The notes under the pieces are model-generated. The model saw only the letters and a list, made by a program, of their open reading frames with translations. It was not told the origin of the DNA and did no database searches. From Myxococcales bacterium (GTDB taxonomy: Bacteria; Myxococcota_A; Polyangia; Haliangiales; Haliangiaceae), in contig JAEUJX010000553.1 of assembly GCA_016794545.1 (NCBI GenBank), forward strand, positions 1 to 49,863: a DNA stretch of 49,863 nucleotides, in the 5' to 3' direction. Positions 10,936 through 18,834 of this stretch are shown here, piece after piece (position 1 is the first letter of the stretch; every line of letters starts with the position of its first letter). The translations under genes and the position numbers were made by a program.

Positions 10936-12831
10936 CTACAGGATCGGGTTGATGATCTTCACGTCGCTGCCGCCGACGAACGCGTACGACCCGACGTTGT
11001 AGTAGCCGTAGACCGAGAGTCCGAACGGCTTGTCGCCCGAGACGACGTGCGCGCCGTCGGCCATCGGGCACGTCACCTGCTCGTACATCGTACCGACCAG
11101 CATGCCGATCGGCGCCTTGACGCAGTTCGAGAACTCGACGCCGTCGAGGGCGACACCGTCGACCGTGATGTGCGCGTCGACCGGCTTCGCGAACACGGCG
11201 TAGTCGTACTGGAACGTCGGCGGGACGAGGAACACGTAGTCCTTGCGGTGCTGCTCCGCCGCCGGGATCGTGATCTGCGCCGGGTCGCCGGTGTAGCCGT
11301 ACTTCACGAAGTGCTGCGAGACGAGGTACGTGGTGATCTGCACCGGCGCGCTCGCGGACAGCGTGAAGCCGGTGGTGGCGGCGAACGTCTTGTCCTGGCG
11401 CGCGTTCAGCGTGAAGCTGTTCCACGGCGCGGGCAGGTTCGTGGTGACGGTCGTGCCATCGGCGGTGCCGAGCACGCGGACGATATCGGGCTCCTTCCAC
11501 GTGGCGTGCGTCGAACGGATCGGGCTGCGCGCGACCGCGAACTCCTTGCCGAGCGCGGTCACCGGGAGCAGCTGCTCCTCGAGGTGATCGGTGCAGCAGG
11601 TGTCGTCGCCGTTCATCGGATCCCAGCCCGGCGGGTACTCGACGTTCGGCGCGTTGCCGAAGCCGGCACCGCGCTCGTTCGAGGTGAACACGACGATCGG
11701 CTTGTCGCTCTTGATGTACGTGCCGGTGAAGTCACCGTCGGCGCCGCCCATCACCGCGCTCGAGCAAGCGCCGATCGAGCCGACCGTCATCTGGCTCTCG
11801 AGGTTCGCGACCGCGTAGCGCGACAGCGTGAGGTTGAGCGTGCCGCCCTTCGCGGTCATCGGGATCGCGATCCCGCTCGGACCGGCCGAGGCCTTGATCG
11901 CGTGCGAGGCGGTCACCGTCACGTGGGTGTCGTCCTCGATCGGGATGATCGTGACCGCGCCGTGATCCGGGATGCTCGGATCGGTCATCGGCAGGCCGGA
12001 GATGGCGCACGGGTTCGCGGTCTCGTAGCCCGACACGATGTAGTCCATGCCGACCGCGTGGCGCGGGATCAGCGTCGAGGCGTCGTTCGAGAACTGCTGG
12101 ATGATCGGGTTGAACTGGTAGAGCACCATCGGGCCGGTCGACACGACGTGATACGCGTGCGGCGACACGAACGTGCCGGAGCCGCTGTTCTGGGTGTACG
12201 TGCCGTTCTGGCCCATCGACCCGTCGACCTCGCGCTGCGGGAGGTCCATGCGGCGGGCCGTGCGCGGCGGGACGCTGACCTGGAGGATCACCTGCTCGTT
12301 GACGGGCTGCCCGATGTTCGCCGCGTTCTTGGTGACGCTGACCATGATCGGGTAGTCGTTGTTGTTCGCGGCGACGAGGGCGAACTGCTGCGCGGCCGCG
12401 TCGTTCGAGATGAGGCCGCTCGTCGCCTCGTTGTCGAGGTCGGCCGCCCAGAAGTCGCAGCCGACGTTCGACGGCTTGTCCTCGGCCGCCTGACACGGGG
12501 TCTTGCACTGACCGCCGGAGCACACGCTGTCCGCGGGGCACGACTCGACGACGGTGCCGCCCGTGCCCTCGGAGTTGCAGCGCAGCACGTCGTTCGCGGT
12601 GGGGCCGCCGCAGTAGAGCCCGTCGGGCACGCACACCACGCAGCCGTGGAGCGGATCGCAGGTCTCGTCGGGGCCGCAGGCCTGCGGAGGATCGAACGTG
12701 CCGTCCGCGTGGCACTGCTGGAAGCCGAACGACGTGCAGACGCTCGTGCAGTCCGGTCCGTTATCGCGAGAGCTCGGACCGCACGCGGCGGTCACGATCG
12801 CCCATAGAACAAGCGCGAGCTGTCCCCTCAT
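10936..12831 (-). CDS. IgGFc-binding-domain lipoprotein with Cys-rich N-terminus
   Basis: A 631-residue surface protein. MRGQLALVLWAIVTAAC is a lipoprotein signal peptide with the lipid Cys at 17. Residues about 25-115 are Cys-rich with repeated CxPDxxxC-like pieces, as in many myxobacterial surface proteins. The rest matches the IgGFc-binding N-terminal domain: FNPIIQQFSNDASTLIPR, YIVSGYE, PIVVFTSNERG, EQLLPVTALGKEFAV and FGLSVYGYYNVGSYAF. In this family the name is historical; the bacterial role is thought to be adhesion or extracellular matrix, not antibody binding. Start ATG 12831. Confidence 0.88.
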   Translation of the reverse strand: MRGQLALVLWAIVTAACGPSSRDNGPDCTSVCTSFGFQQCHADGTFDPPQACGPDETCDPLHGCVVCVPDGLYCGGPTANDVLRCNSEGTGGTVVESCPADSVCSGGQCKTPCQAAEDKPSNVGCDFWAADLDNEATSGLISNDAAAQQFALVAANNNDYPIMVSVTKNAANIGQPVNEQVILQVSVPPRTARRMDLPQREVDGSMGQNGTYTQNSGSGTFVSPHAYHVVSTGPMVLYQFNPIIQQFSNDASTLIPRHAVGMDYIVSGYETANPCAISGLPMTDPSIPDHGAVTIIPIEDDTHVTVTASHAIKASAGPSGIAIPMTAKGGTLNLTLSRYAVANLESQMTVGSIGACSSAVMGGADGDFTGTYIKSDKPIVVFTSNERGAGFGNAPNVEYPPGWDPMNGDDTCCTDHLEEQLLPVTALGKEFAVARSPIRSTHATWKEPDIVRVLGTADGTTVTTNLPAPWNSFTLNARQDKTFAATTGFTLSASAPVQITTYLVSQHFVKYGYTGDPAQITIPAAEQHRKDYVFLVPPTFQYDYAVFAKPVDAHITVDGVALDGVEFSNCVKAPIGMLVGTMYEQVTCPMADGAHVVSGDKPFGLSVYGYYNVGSYAFVGGSDVKIINPIL

Positions 12832-12880
12832 CGGCCGGGAACGTCGCGCTGCGAGCGTCCCCGGTCAAGGGAATTCACTA

Positions 12881-13096
12881 TCAGAGACCGTCGTCGTCGC
12901 CCGAGGCGGGGGCAGCGGCGTCGGGGTCGCGATCGGCGAACGCGCACCACGCGAGCAGCTCGAGCAGGTAGCCCTCGGCCGCGCGGATCTCGCCCGCGGC
13001 GACGGACATCGACGCCATCCACGACAGCGTCTTCGCGCGCGCGCGGAGGTCCTGCCCGGTCTCGACGGTCTCACTGGCTTCCGTTGCAGTCAGCAT
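12881..13096 (-). CDS. Small protein of unknown function (71 aa)
   Basis: From ATG 13096 this encodes 71 residues: an amphipathic helical core with motif LSWMASMSVAAGEIRAAEGYL and a very acidic tail ending in DDDGL. No family is recognised and no signal peptide is seen. It sits 50 bp upstream of the IgGFc-type lipoprotein gene on the same strand. No strong ribosome binding site is visible. It could be a genuine small gene, but chance reading frames are common at this GC content. Confidence 0.4.
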   Translation of the reverse strand: MLTATEASETVETGQDLRARAKTLSWMASMSVAAGEIRAAEGYLLELLAWCAFADRDPDAAAPASGDDDGL

Positions 13097-13269
13097 GACC
13101 AGGGGTTCTTCACGGACGGTGCCAGGAGGGCCTCTCCCGCGCCGGCTTCGGTCCCCTGCCATTCAGCCCACTTGGGCCCGGTCCGATCGAGCGCATCCGC
13201 TCGCGCGCGCCCTCGCTCGCGAAGACCGCGAACGTGTGCGGCGCGCCGTCCTCCTGCGGCTCGCCTTGC

Positions 13270-14235
13270 TCACGGGGCGAAGGCGCGAGTCGGGAGGAGC
13301 GCGCGCGAGCGGCGCAGGGCGAGGACGGTCTCGATCCGCTCGGGGCGGCCCCAGTCGCTCCACTCGACGCCGTCGAGCTCGAGCGCGGCGAGCCGCTCCG
13401 GCGCGCGCTCGAGCATGTCGCGCGAGAAGCTGACCGGCAGGTAGGCGCGGTAGATGTGCTCGATCGCGTCGTCCTCGTCCTCGGTGCCGATCAGGGGCAC
13501 CAGCGAGTCGAGGATGTCGAGCAGCTGCGGCTCGGTCGCCCGGCCGAGCTCCCACAGCGCGTCGACGGTGGCGCAGGTCACCATGGTGTTCCACAGCGCG
13601 CCCTTCGCGCTCAGCGCGGTGGCGGCGGCCACGCTCGGATTCTCGACGAAGCCGATCAGGCGGCGCACCTCGGGCACCTCGGTCAGCCGGTCGCCGAGCG
13701 AGAGGTAGCCCAGCTCGGGGTCCGGCTCCGTCGGCCGCGCGCCGAGGATCACGACGGCGTCCCGGAGGCGGTGCGCGACGGTCTGCGCGAGCCGGACCTG
13801 GGACACGTAGGCCGCGCTCGGCGCCACGTAGTGATCGGTCGGCGTGATCGTGATGACCGCGTTCGGGGTCCAGCGGCGGATCATCGCGATCGCGACGTAG
13901 AGCGCCATCCCGGTGTCGCGCGACGACGGCTGCCGGAACACGTGGTCGCAGCTGCCCGCGAGCTGGGGAAGCGCCAGCGCCGCATGGCGGGTCCCGATCA
14001 CCGTGAGCGTGCGGCTCGGCGGGGTCAGCTTGGTGAGCCGCTCGAGCGTGTGCTGGAGCATCGACCGGCTGCCGAGCAACCGGCAATACTGCTTGGGCAT
14101 CCGCTGGCCGAACCGGCGCTCGACGTACTCCGAGAGCCGCATGCCATCGCCTCCCGCGAGCGCCACGGTCCAATCCAGATCGGGAGACTCGTCCTCGCGC
14201 GGCGCGGACGAAGACATCCGAAGACGGTCGGTCAT
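13270..14235 (-). CDS. Sugar-phosphate nucleotidyltransferase, mannose-1-phosphate guanylyltransferase-like
   Basis: The NTP-transferase signature LAGGDGMRL (residues 26-34) and a FVENP stretch mark this as a nucleotide-sugar pyrophosphorylase: sugar-1-phosphate plus NTP gives NDP-sugar. Other supporting pieces are TITPTDHYV (the Asp binds metal) and KGALWNTMV. At 321 residues it lacks the C-terminal beta-helix of bifunctional ManC/RfbM proteins. The likely product, GDP-mannose, is inferred only from similarity. ATG 14235 is taken as the start because conserved sequence begins just after it; ATG 14217 and an upstream GTG are alternatives. Confidence 0.75.
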   Translation of the reverse strand: MTDRLRMSSSAPREDESPDLDWTVALAGGDGMRLSEYVERRFGQRMPKQYCRLLGSRSMLQHTLERLTKLTPPSRTLTVIGTRHAALALPQLAGSCDHVFRQPSSRDTGMALYVAIAMIRRWTPNAVITITPTDHYVAPSAAYVSQVRLAQTVAHRLRDAVVILGARPTEPDPELGYLSLGDRLTEVPEVRRLIGFVENPSVAAATALSAKGALWNTMVTCATVDALWELGRATEPQLLDILDSLVPLIGTEDEDDAIEHIYRAYLPVSFSRDMLERAPERLAALELDGVEWSDWGRPERIETVLALRRSRALLPTRAFAP

Positions 14236-14403
14236 CGGTGCGCGGTCATGCGACGGGCGTGCCGATGCGTGATGGCCCGTACCTCGCAAGAGCCCGTGTC
14301 GAGCCGACAACTTGGCGATCGCACGTTCACGCGGTCGATCCGGGAGCGTGACGCCAGCGCTCGAACGAGCGTGGACGCGCGTGCGATGCAGTACCTCACG
14401 AGA

Positions 14404-14496
14404 TCACGCACGTCGCCCGAGAAGCCCGCGGCCGGTGAACAGCACGGCGTCGCCGCTCCGCACGGTTCGCGCGAGCTCCTCGAGCACCTGGCTCAT
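14404..14496 (-). pseudogene. Very short ORF (30 aa), possible SIR2-like gene remnant, coupled to the FAD oxidoreductase
   Basis: The ATG at 14496 overlaps the TGA of the FAD oxidoreductase gene in an ATGA arrangement. The reading frame gives 30 residues including SGDAVLFTGRGLLG and then stops. That segment resembles the first strand and glycine loop of SIR2-like NAD-binding proteins (VLFTGAG). It could be what remains of a coupled downstream gene after truncation, a real micro-ORF, or chance. The 168 bp downstream to 14236 hold no other convincing reading frame. Confidence 0.25.
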
Positions 14497-15947
14497 CCGG
14501 TGGCGCCCATCGCCGCCTTGCAGGTCTTCGTGTAGATGTCGCGGAACAGGTTCTTCGGATCGGTGACGCGCTTCACCGCCTCGTAGTTCGGCTTGTTCCA
14601 GGTCTGCCAGAACTCGTCGGGCGTGTAGTAGTTGTGCGAGATCAGCGTCTTCATTCCGCCGAGCTCGGCGAGCTTGCGCTCGAGCAAGCGGTGCACGTTG
14701 ACCTCGCCGGTCTGCTTCATGCCGTAGATCGCGAGATCGATGAACATGTCGTCGTCGAGGCCCTTGTAGAAGCGCTCCGAGAGCCACTCGTAGTCGCGCA
14801 CGCGCCGGTACGGCACGCACCACAGCGGGAAGAACCCGACCTCCCGCTCGTACCAGGCGAGGAACTCCTCGACCTTCGTGCTCGGCACGAAGACGTCGAG
14901 CGTGACCGTCGGCTTCTCGCTCCTCTCGAGCAGGAAGTGGAACTTGTCGGCGAGCCGCAGCAGCGTCCCCGAATCGAGGAACTTGCCGAGCACGAGGCGC
15001 GCGAGGAAGGACTTCGGGCGGACGTTGGTGACGCCGCGGTCGTAGCGGAACAGGTAGTCCGGCGTCTTCAGGTAGTCCTCGCGGCGATCGCGGGTCGACG
15101 TCCAGTACACCCGCGTCCAGTCGTACGCGTGCGTGTAGGGCGCCTCGGGAACGAACCGGCCGATCGAGAGGACCAGCAGGTCGGGCGCGTGGATGATGCC
15201 ATCCATGAAGTCGCAGTCGCGCGCCTGCGCGTGGCGCAGGATCGCGGCGCGGTAGTCGGCGATCGACGTGTAGCGCTCGTAGACGACGTGCACGTACGGC
15301 GTCGCCGGCACCAGCTTGAACGTCAGCTTCGAGAGGATGCCGAGCGTGCCGAACGCGCCGTGCATCATCTGGAACACGAGCTGGTTGTCGTTCTCGGGGG
15401 TGCAGTGCAGCACCTCGCCGGTCCCGGCGATGACCTCGTAGGCCAGGCACGTGTCGTGGAACCCGCCGTGCACGAACGACATCGACTCGATCGAGCAGCC
15501 GCTGACCGCGCCGCCGATCGTGATCGTCGCGAGCTCGGGCACGACGATCGGCACGAGGCCGTGCTCGAGCGTCGCGGCGACGACGTCGGCGAACATCGCT
15601 CCCGACTCCGCCGTGCACGTGCGCGCGACCGGATCGACCGCGATGATGTCCGTCAGATCGCTGACGTCGATCTTCTGGTCGTGGCGGCGCAGGTCGCCGA
15701 ACTTCGGCACCTGGTGCGGCGGCGCGGCCTTGCGCAGCGACACCGGCGAGCGGCCGTCGTGCGCCCTCAGCTGCGCCGCGATCCGCGCGACCTTCGCGTC
15801 GTGGCGCGCCGCGAGCCCGGCCGGGTCCAGCCGGTCCGCGAGCACGGTGCGCCGCGCCTTCCGCCGGAAGCGCGACACGGCGCCCGCGACGACCATCGAG
15901 CCGACGGCGCTCGCCGCGAGCGCCGCCATCGTACGTCCTCGGTTCAT
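14493..15947 (-). CDS. FAD-binding oxidoreductase, DWARF1/DHCR24-like
   Basis: A 484-residue flavoprotein. Residues 1-25 form a membrane anchor (AALAASAVGSMVVAGAVS). The PCMH-type FAD domain occupies about 80-235, with IGGAVSGCSIESMSFVHGG as its binding loop and MMHGAFGTLGILSKL. The C-terminal half matches eukaryotic delta-24 sterol reductase (DHCR24/DIMINUTO): ERFYKGLDDDMFIDLAIYGM, HNYYTPDEFWQTWNK and a C-terminal DPKNLFRDIYTKTC. It probably reduces or oxidises a lipid-like isoprenoid or sterol side chain at the inner membrane. Whether sterol is the substrate cannot be told here. Start ATG 15947. Confidence 0.82.
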   Translation of the reverse strand: MNRGRTMAALAASAVGSMVVAGAVSRFRRKARRTVLADRLDPAGLAARHDAKVARIAAQLRAHDGRSPVSLRKAAPPHQVPKFGDLRRHDQKIDVSDLTDIIAVDPVARTCTAESGAMFADVVAATLEHGLVPIVVPELATITIGGAVSGCSIESMSFVHGGFHDTCLAYEVIAGTGEVLHCTPENDNQLVFQMMHGAFGTLGILSKLTFKLVPATPYVHVVYERYTSIADYRAAILRHAQARDCDFMDGIIHAPDLLVLSIGRFVPEAPYTHAYDWTRVYWTSTRDRREDYLKTPDYLFRYDRGVTNVRPKSFLARLVLGKFLDSGTLLRLADKFHFLLERSEKPTVTLDVFVPSTKVEEFLAWYEREVGFFPLWCVPYRRVRDYEWLSERFYKGLDDDMFIDLAIYGMKQTGEVNVHRLLERKLAELGGMKTLISHNYYTPDEFWQTWNKPNYEAVKRVTDPKNLFRDIYTKTCKAAMGATG

Positions 15948-16077
15948 GGCGCGGGATAGTGCAACGGCACGGCCGTCCTGTCTGGCTTGCCAGCGCCTTC
16001 TGCCCCCGCCACCTCCAGATCGCCACGGCCCGACCCGCTCCCGATGACCGTCCTCGAGCCGAACGGAGGATCCGCCG

Positions 16078-18039
16078 CTAGTCGGTCAGCTGCGCGAGCA
16101 GGTTCGCGGCGTCCACCGGCTTGACCAGGTGGACCGCGAAGCCCGCGCGCGCGCTCTTCGCGCGGTCGGTCGGCTGCGCGTAGCCCGAGAGCGCGATCAG
16201 CCGCGGCGTCGCTCCCTCGAGCCGATCGCGGAGCTTCTGCGCGAGCTCGAACCCATCGACCACGGGCAGCCCGAGATCGAGGACGGCGACATCGGGCAGG
16301 AACGCGCGCACGACCTCGAGCGCGGCGAACGCGTCTCCCGCGGTCTTGACCTGGTGGCCGGCGGTCTCGAGGATCTCGCTCAGCAACGTCCGTGCGTCCT
16401 CGTTGTCGTCGACGACGAGCACCTTCAACGAGCTCGCGGCGCGAGGGAGCCGCGCGTTCGAAGCACCCCCGCTGATGGCCGCGTGCGCGCCGTCGATCGG
16501 CAGGATCACGCTGAACGTGCTGCCCTGGCCGCGGCCCGAGCTCGTCGCCGCCACGCGGCCGCCGTGCTGGTGCACGAGCGAGCGCACGATCGTGAGGCCG
16601 AGCCCCAGCCCGCCGGCGGCGCGCTCCGACGTCTGGTCGCCCTGCACGAACAGGTCGAACACCTTCGGCAACAGCGCCGGATCGATGCCCTGGCCGTCGT
16701 CCTTGACCGCCAGCAGGGCCTCGCCCCCATCGGAGCGCAGCGACACGATCACGTTCCCGCCGGGCGGCGTGTAGCGCGCGCTGTTCGTCAACAGGTTCGA
16801 GACGACCTGCGCGAGCCGGCTCTCGTCACCGTTGACCATCACCGGCTCCGCCGGCTGGTCGACGGCGACGTGGTGCTTACGCTGCTCCATGAGCGGCGCC
16901 GCCATCTCCAGCGCCCGCGCGAGCACCTCGCGGAGGTCGACGCGCTTGCGCTTGAGCTCGACCTTGCCGCGGGCGATGCGCGACACGTCGAGGAGATCGT
17001 CGACGAGCCGCAGCATGTGCCCGACCTGGCGCTCGATCACCTGGTGCTCCTTCGTCATCGCATCGCCGCTGCGCAGCTTGATCAGCTCGAGGGCGGTGAC
17101 GATCGGTGCGAGCGGGTTACGCAGCTCGTGCCCGAGCATCGCGAGGAACTCGTCCTTGGCGCGACTCGCGTGCTCCGCGGCCAGGCGAGCCGTCCGCTCC
17201 TCTTCGGCGCGCTTGCGGTCGGTCAGGTCGCGCGTGACCTTCGAGAACCCGACGAGGTTGCCGCGGTCATCGCGCACCGCGCTGATCACGACGTTCGCCC
17301 AGAACGTCGAGCCGTCCTTGCGCACACGCCACCCCTCGTCCTCGAACCGGCCCTCGCGCGCGGCGACCTCGAGCTCCCAGTCGCACTTGCCGGCGCGCAC
17401 GTCCTCGGGCGGGTAGAACCGGGAGAAGTGCTGGCCGACGATCTCGGGCGCGGAGTAGCCCTTGATACGCTCGGCGCCGGCGTTCCACGTCGCGACCTTG
17501 CCATCCCGATCGAGTGCGAAGATCGCGTAGTCGCGCACGCTCTCGACGATCAGGCGGAACCGCTCCTCCATCGCCCGGCGCTGCTCGTCGGCCTTGCGCT
17601 GCTCGGTGAGATCGCGCGTGACCTTCGAGAACCCGAGCAGTGCCCCGCTCCGGTCGCGCACCGCGCTCAGCACGGTGTTGGCGAAGAACCGCGTGCCGTC
17701 CTTCCGCACGCGCCAGCCGAGGTCCTCGAACCGCCCCTCGCGCTGCGCGACGACGAGCTCGAGCTCGGTCTTGCCGGCCTTCACGTCGTCGGGCGGGTAG
17801 AACGTGGCGAAGTTCTTGCCGACGATCTCCTCGGCGCGATAGCCCATGATCTTCTCGGCGCCGACGTTCCAGGTCGCGACCCGGCCGTGGGGATCGAGCA
17901 TGAAGATCGCGTAGTCCTTGACGCTGTCCACGATGAGGCGGAACACCTCGGCGTCCGCGGCGGCGTCGTGCGCGCGCTCGACGAGCTCCTCTCCGAGCTC
18001 TCTCACCTCCGCGGAGGCTGGCTCCCTGGGCAGTGGCAC
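16078..18039 (-). CDS. Hybrid sensor histidine kinase: PAS-PAS-HisKA-HATPase-receiver
   Basis: A 653-residue soluble hybrid kinase. Two closely similar PAS/PAC units lie at about 33-155 and 161-283, joined by a short coiled coil. HisKA has H304 in LGHELRNPL; the ATPase domain has N415/N419, DDGQGI (447-452) and GGLGLGL (476-482). The C-terminal receiver has D588 (AVLDLGLP) as phospho-acceptor and K640. No membrane helix is present, so it senses a cytoplasmic signal; the PAS units lack clear cofactor motifs. The start is GTG 18039. It is divergent from the small ORF at 18189, and the single-domain response regulator and dual-GAF kinase lie just beyond. Confidence 0.93.
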   Translation of the reverse strand: MPLPREPASAEVRELGEELVERAHDAAADAEVFRLIVDSVKDYAIFMLDPHGRVATWNVGAEKIMGYRAEEIVGKNFATFYPPDDVKAGKTELELVVAQREGRFEDLGWRVRKDGTRFFANTVLSAVRDRSGALLGFSKVTRDLTEQRKADEQRRAMEERFRLIVESVRDYAIFALDRDGKVATWNAGAERIKGYSAPEIVGQHFSRFYPPEDVRAGKCDWELEVAAREGRFEDEGWRVRKDGSTFWANVVISAVRDDRGNLVGFSKVTRDLTDRKRAEEERTARLAAEHASRAKDEFLAMLGHELRNPLAPIVTALELIKLRSGDAMTKEHQVIERQVGHMLRLVDDLLDVSRIARGKVELKRKRVDLREVLARALEMAAPLMEQRKHHVAVDQPAEPVMVNGDESRLAQVVSNLLTNSARYTPPGGNVIVSLRSDGGEALLAVKDDGQGIDPALLPKVFDLFVQGDQTSERAAGGLGLGLTIVRSLVHQHGGRVAATSSGRGQGSTFSVILPIDGAHAAISGGASNARLPRAASSLKVLVVDDNEDARTLLSEILETAGHQVKTAGDAFAALEVVRAFLPDVAVLDLGLPVVDGFELAQKLRDRLEGATPRLIALSGYAQPTDRAKSARAGFAVHLVKPVDAANLLAQLTD

Positions 18040-18112
18040 GGAGATCAGATCTATCGCATTTCGCTCCCGCTGCCGATGTGCGGTGTCGCCACACTGTTAC
18101 GAACTGCGAACC

Positions 18113-18127
18113 CGGGCGGCCCGCCCG
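18113..18127. promoter_or_regulatory. 15-bp palindrome in the divergent region upstream of the PAS hybrid kinase
   Basis: Arms CGGGCGG (18113-18119) and CCGCCCG (18121-18127) flank one C, a perfect inverted repeat in the 149-bp divergent gap 18040-18188. It could be an operator for the kinase gene, the small ORF at 18189, or both. GC-rich palindromes arise by chance in such DNA, so the assignment is weak. Confidence 0.25.
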
Positions 18128-18188
18128 AGCGGCGCCGCTGGCGTACGCGGGCAAGTCCCATGCAACTCCACCGCGCGAGGAGACACCC

Positions 18189-18458
18189 ATGAGCGATGAC
18201 ATGAACCAGCGAGGACCTCCGGATCGGAGCCGGATCGCCGACGGCGAGGGGCACGAGGTGTCGATGAGCGCCCTCGCTCAGCTCGAGCGGAAGCCCTGCC
18301 GCGAGCTCTCGCAGAGCGAGCACTCGGCGATCGCGGAGCGCGACGGCGACGCGCCGCTCGCGGTGTTCTGCCGGAACTGGGTCGAAGGCCGGCTCGCGCT
18401 GGTGTCGGGTCTGCCCCGCGCGCTGGCGCCGCCGCGTCAGCCCGCCGGCGTGCAGTAG
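18189..18458 (+). CDS. Small hydrophilic protein of unknown function (89 aa)
   Basis: ATG 18189 follows a good ribosome binding site, AGGAG with a 6-nt spacer. The 89-residue product is hydrophilic, with one Cys pair (C39, C61) and no recognised domain, signal peptide or membrane segment. The frame is open further upstream, but the binding site supports this start. It ends 22 bp inside the convergent single-domain response regulator gene. It may belong with the surrounding signalling genes; no function is proposed. Confidence 0.55.
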   Translation: MSDDMNQRGPPDRSRIADGEGHEVSMSALAQLERKPCRELSQSEHSAIAERDGDAPLAVFCRNWVEGRLALVSGLPRALAPPRQPAGVQ

Positions 18459-18793
18459 GTCGACACCGTCGAGACGAGCTCGGCGAGCGTGACCGGCTTC
18501 TTCAGGAGGCAGGCAACACGGGCCGGCGGCGGCGTGCGATCCTGCGCGCTGATCACGCAGACCGGCACGCTGGCGAGGACTGGATCGGCCTCCATCGCGG
18601 TGACGAGCTGCCAGCCGTCCATCACCGGCATCATCAGGTCGAGCAGCACCACGCACGGGGCGGCCGCTCGCATCTTGTCGAGTGCGACCTGCCCGTTCTC
18701 GGCCTGATCGACGACAAAGCCGGCCTCCGCGATCGCCTCCGCGACGATGCCGCGGAGCGCGTCGTCGTCGTCGACCACCAGCACCTTGCCCAT
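18437..18793 (-). CDS. Single-domain response regulator (receiver only)
   Basis: A 118-residue CheY-like receiver with no output domain. The acidic pocket is VDDDD (8-11), the phospho-acceptor D52 lies in VVLLDLMMP, and K99 in LLKKPV is the conserved lysine. It probably relays phosphate from one of the two neighbouring histidine kinases or acts by protein contact. ATG 18793 (MGKVLVVDDDD) is the right start; the longer frame adds unrelated residues. It is divergent from the dual-GAF kinase gene across only 41 bp. Confidence 0.9.
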   Translation of the reverse strand: MGKVLVVDDDDALRGIVAEAIAEAGFVVDQAENGQVALDKMRAAAPCVVLLDLMMPVMDGWQLVTAMEADPVLASVPVCVISAQDRTPPPARVACLLKKPVTLAELVSTVSTYCTPAG

Positions 18794-18834
18794 GGGCCGC
18801 GAGAATATCTCGCATCCCGGCGATCGGCCATTCC

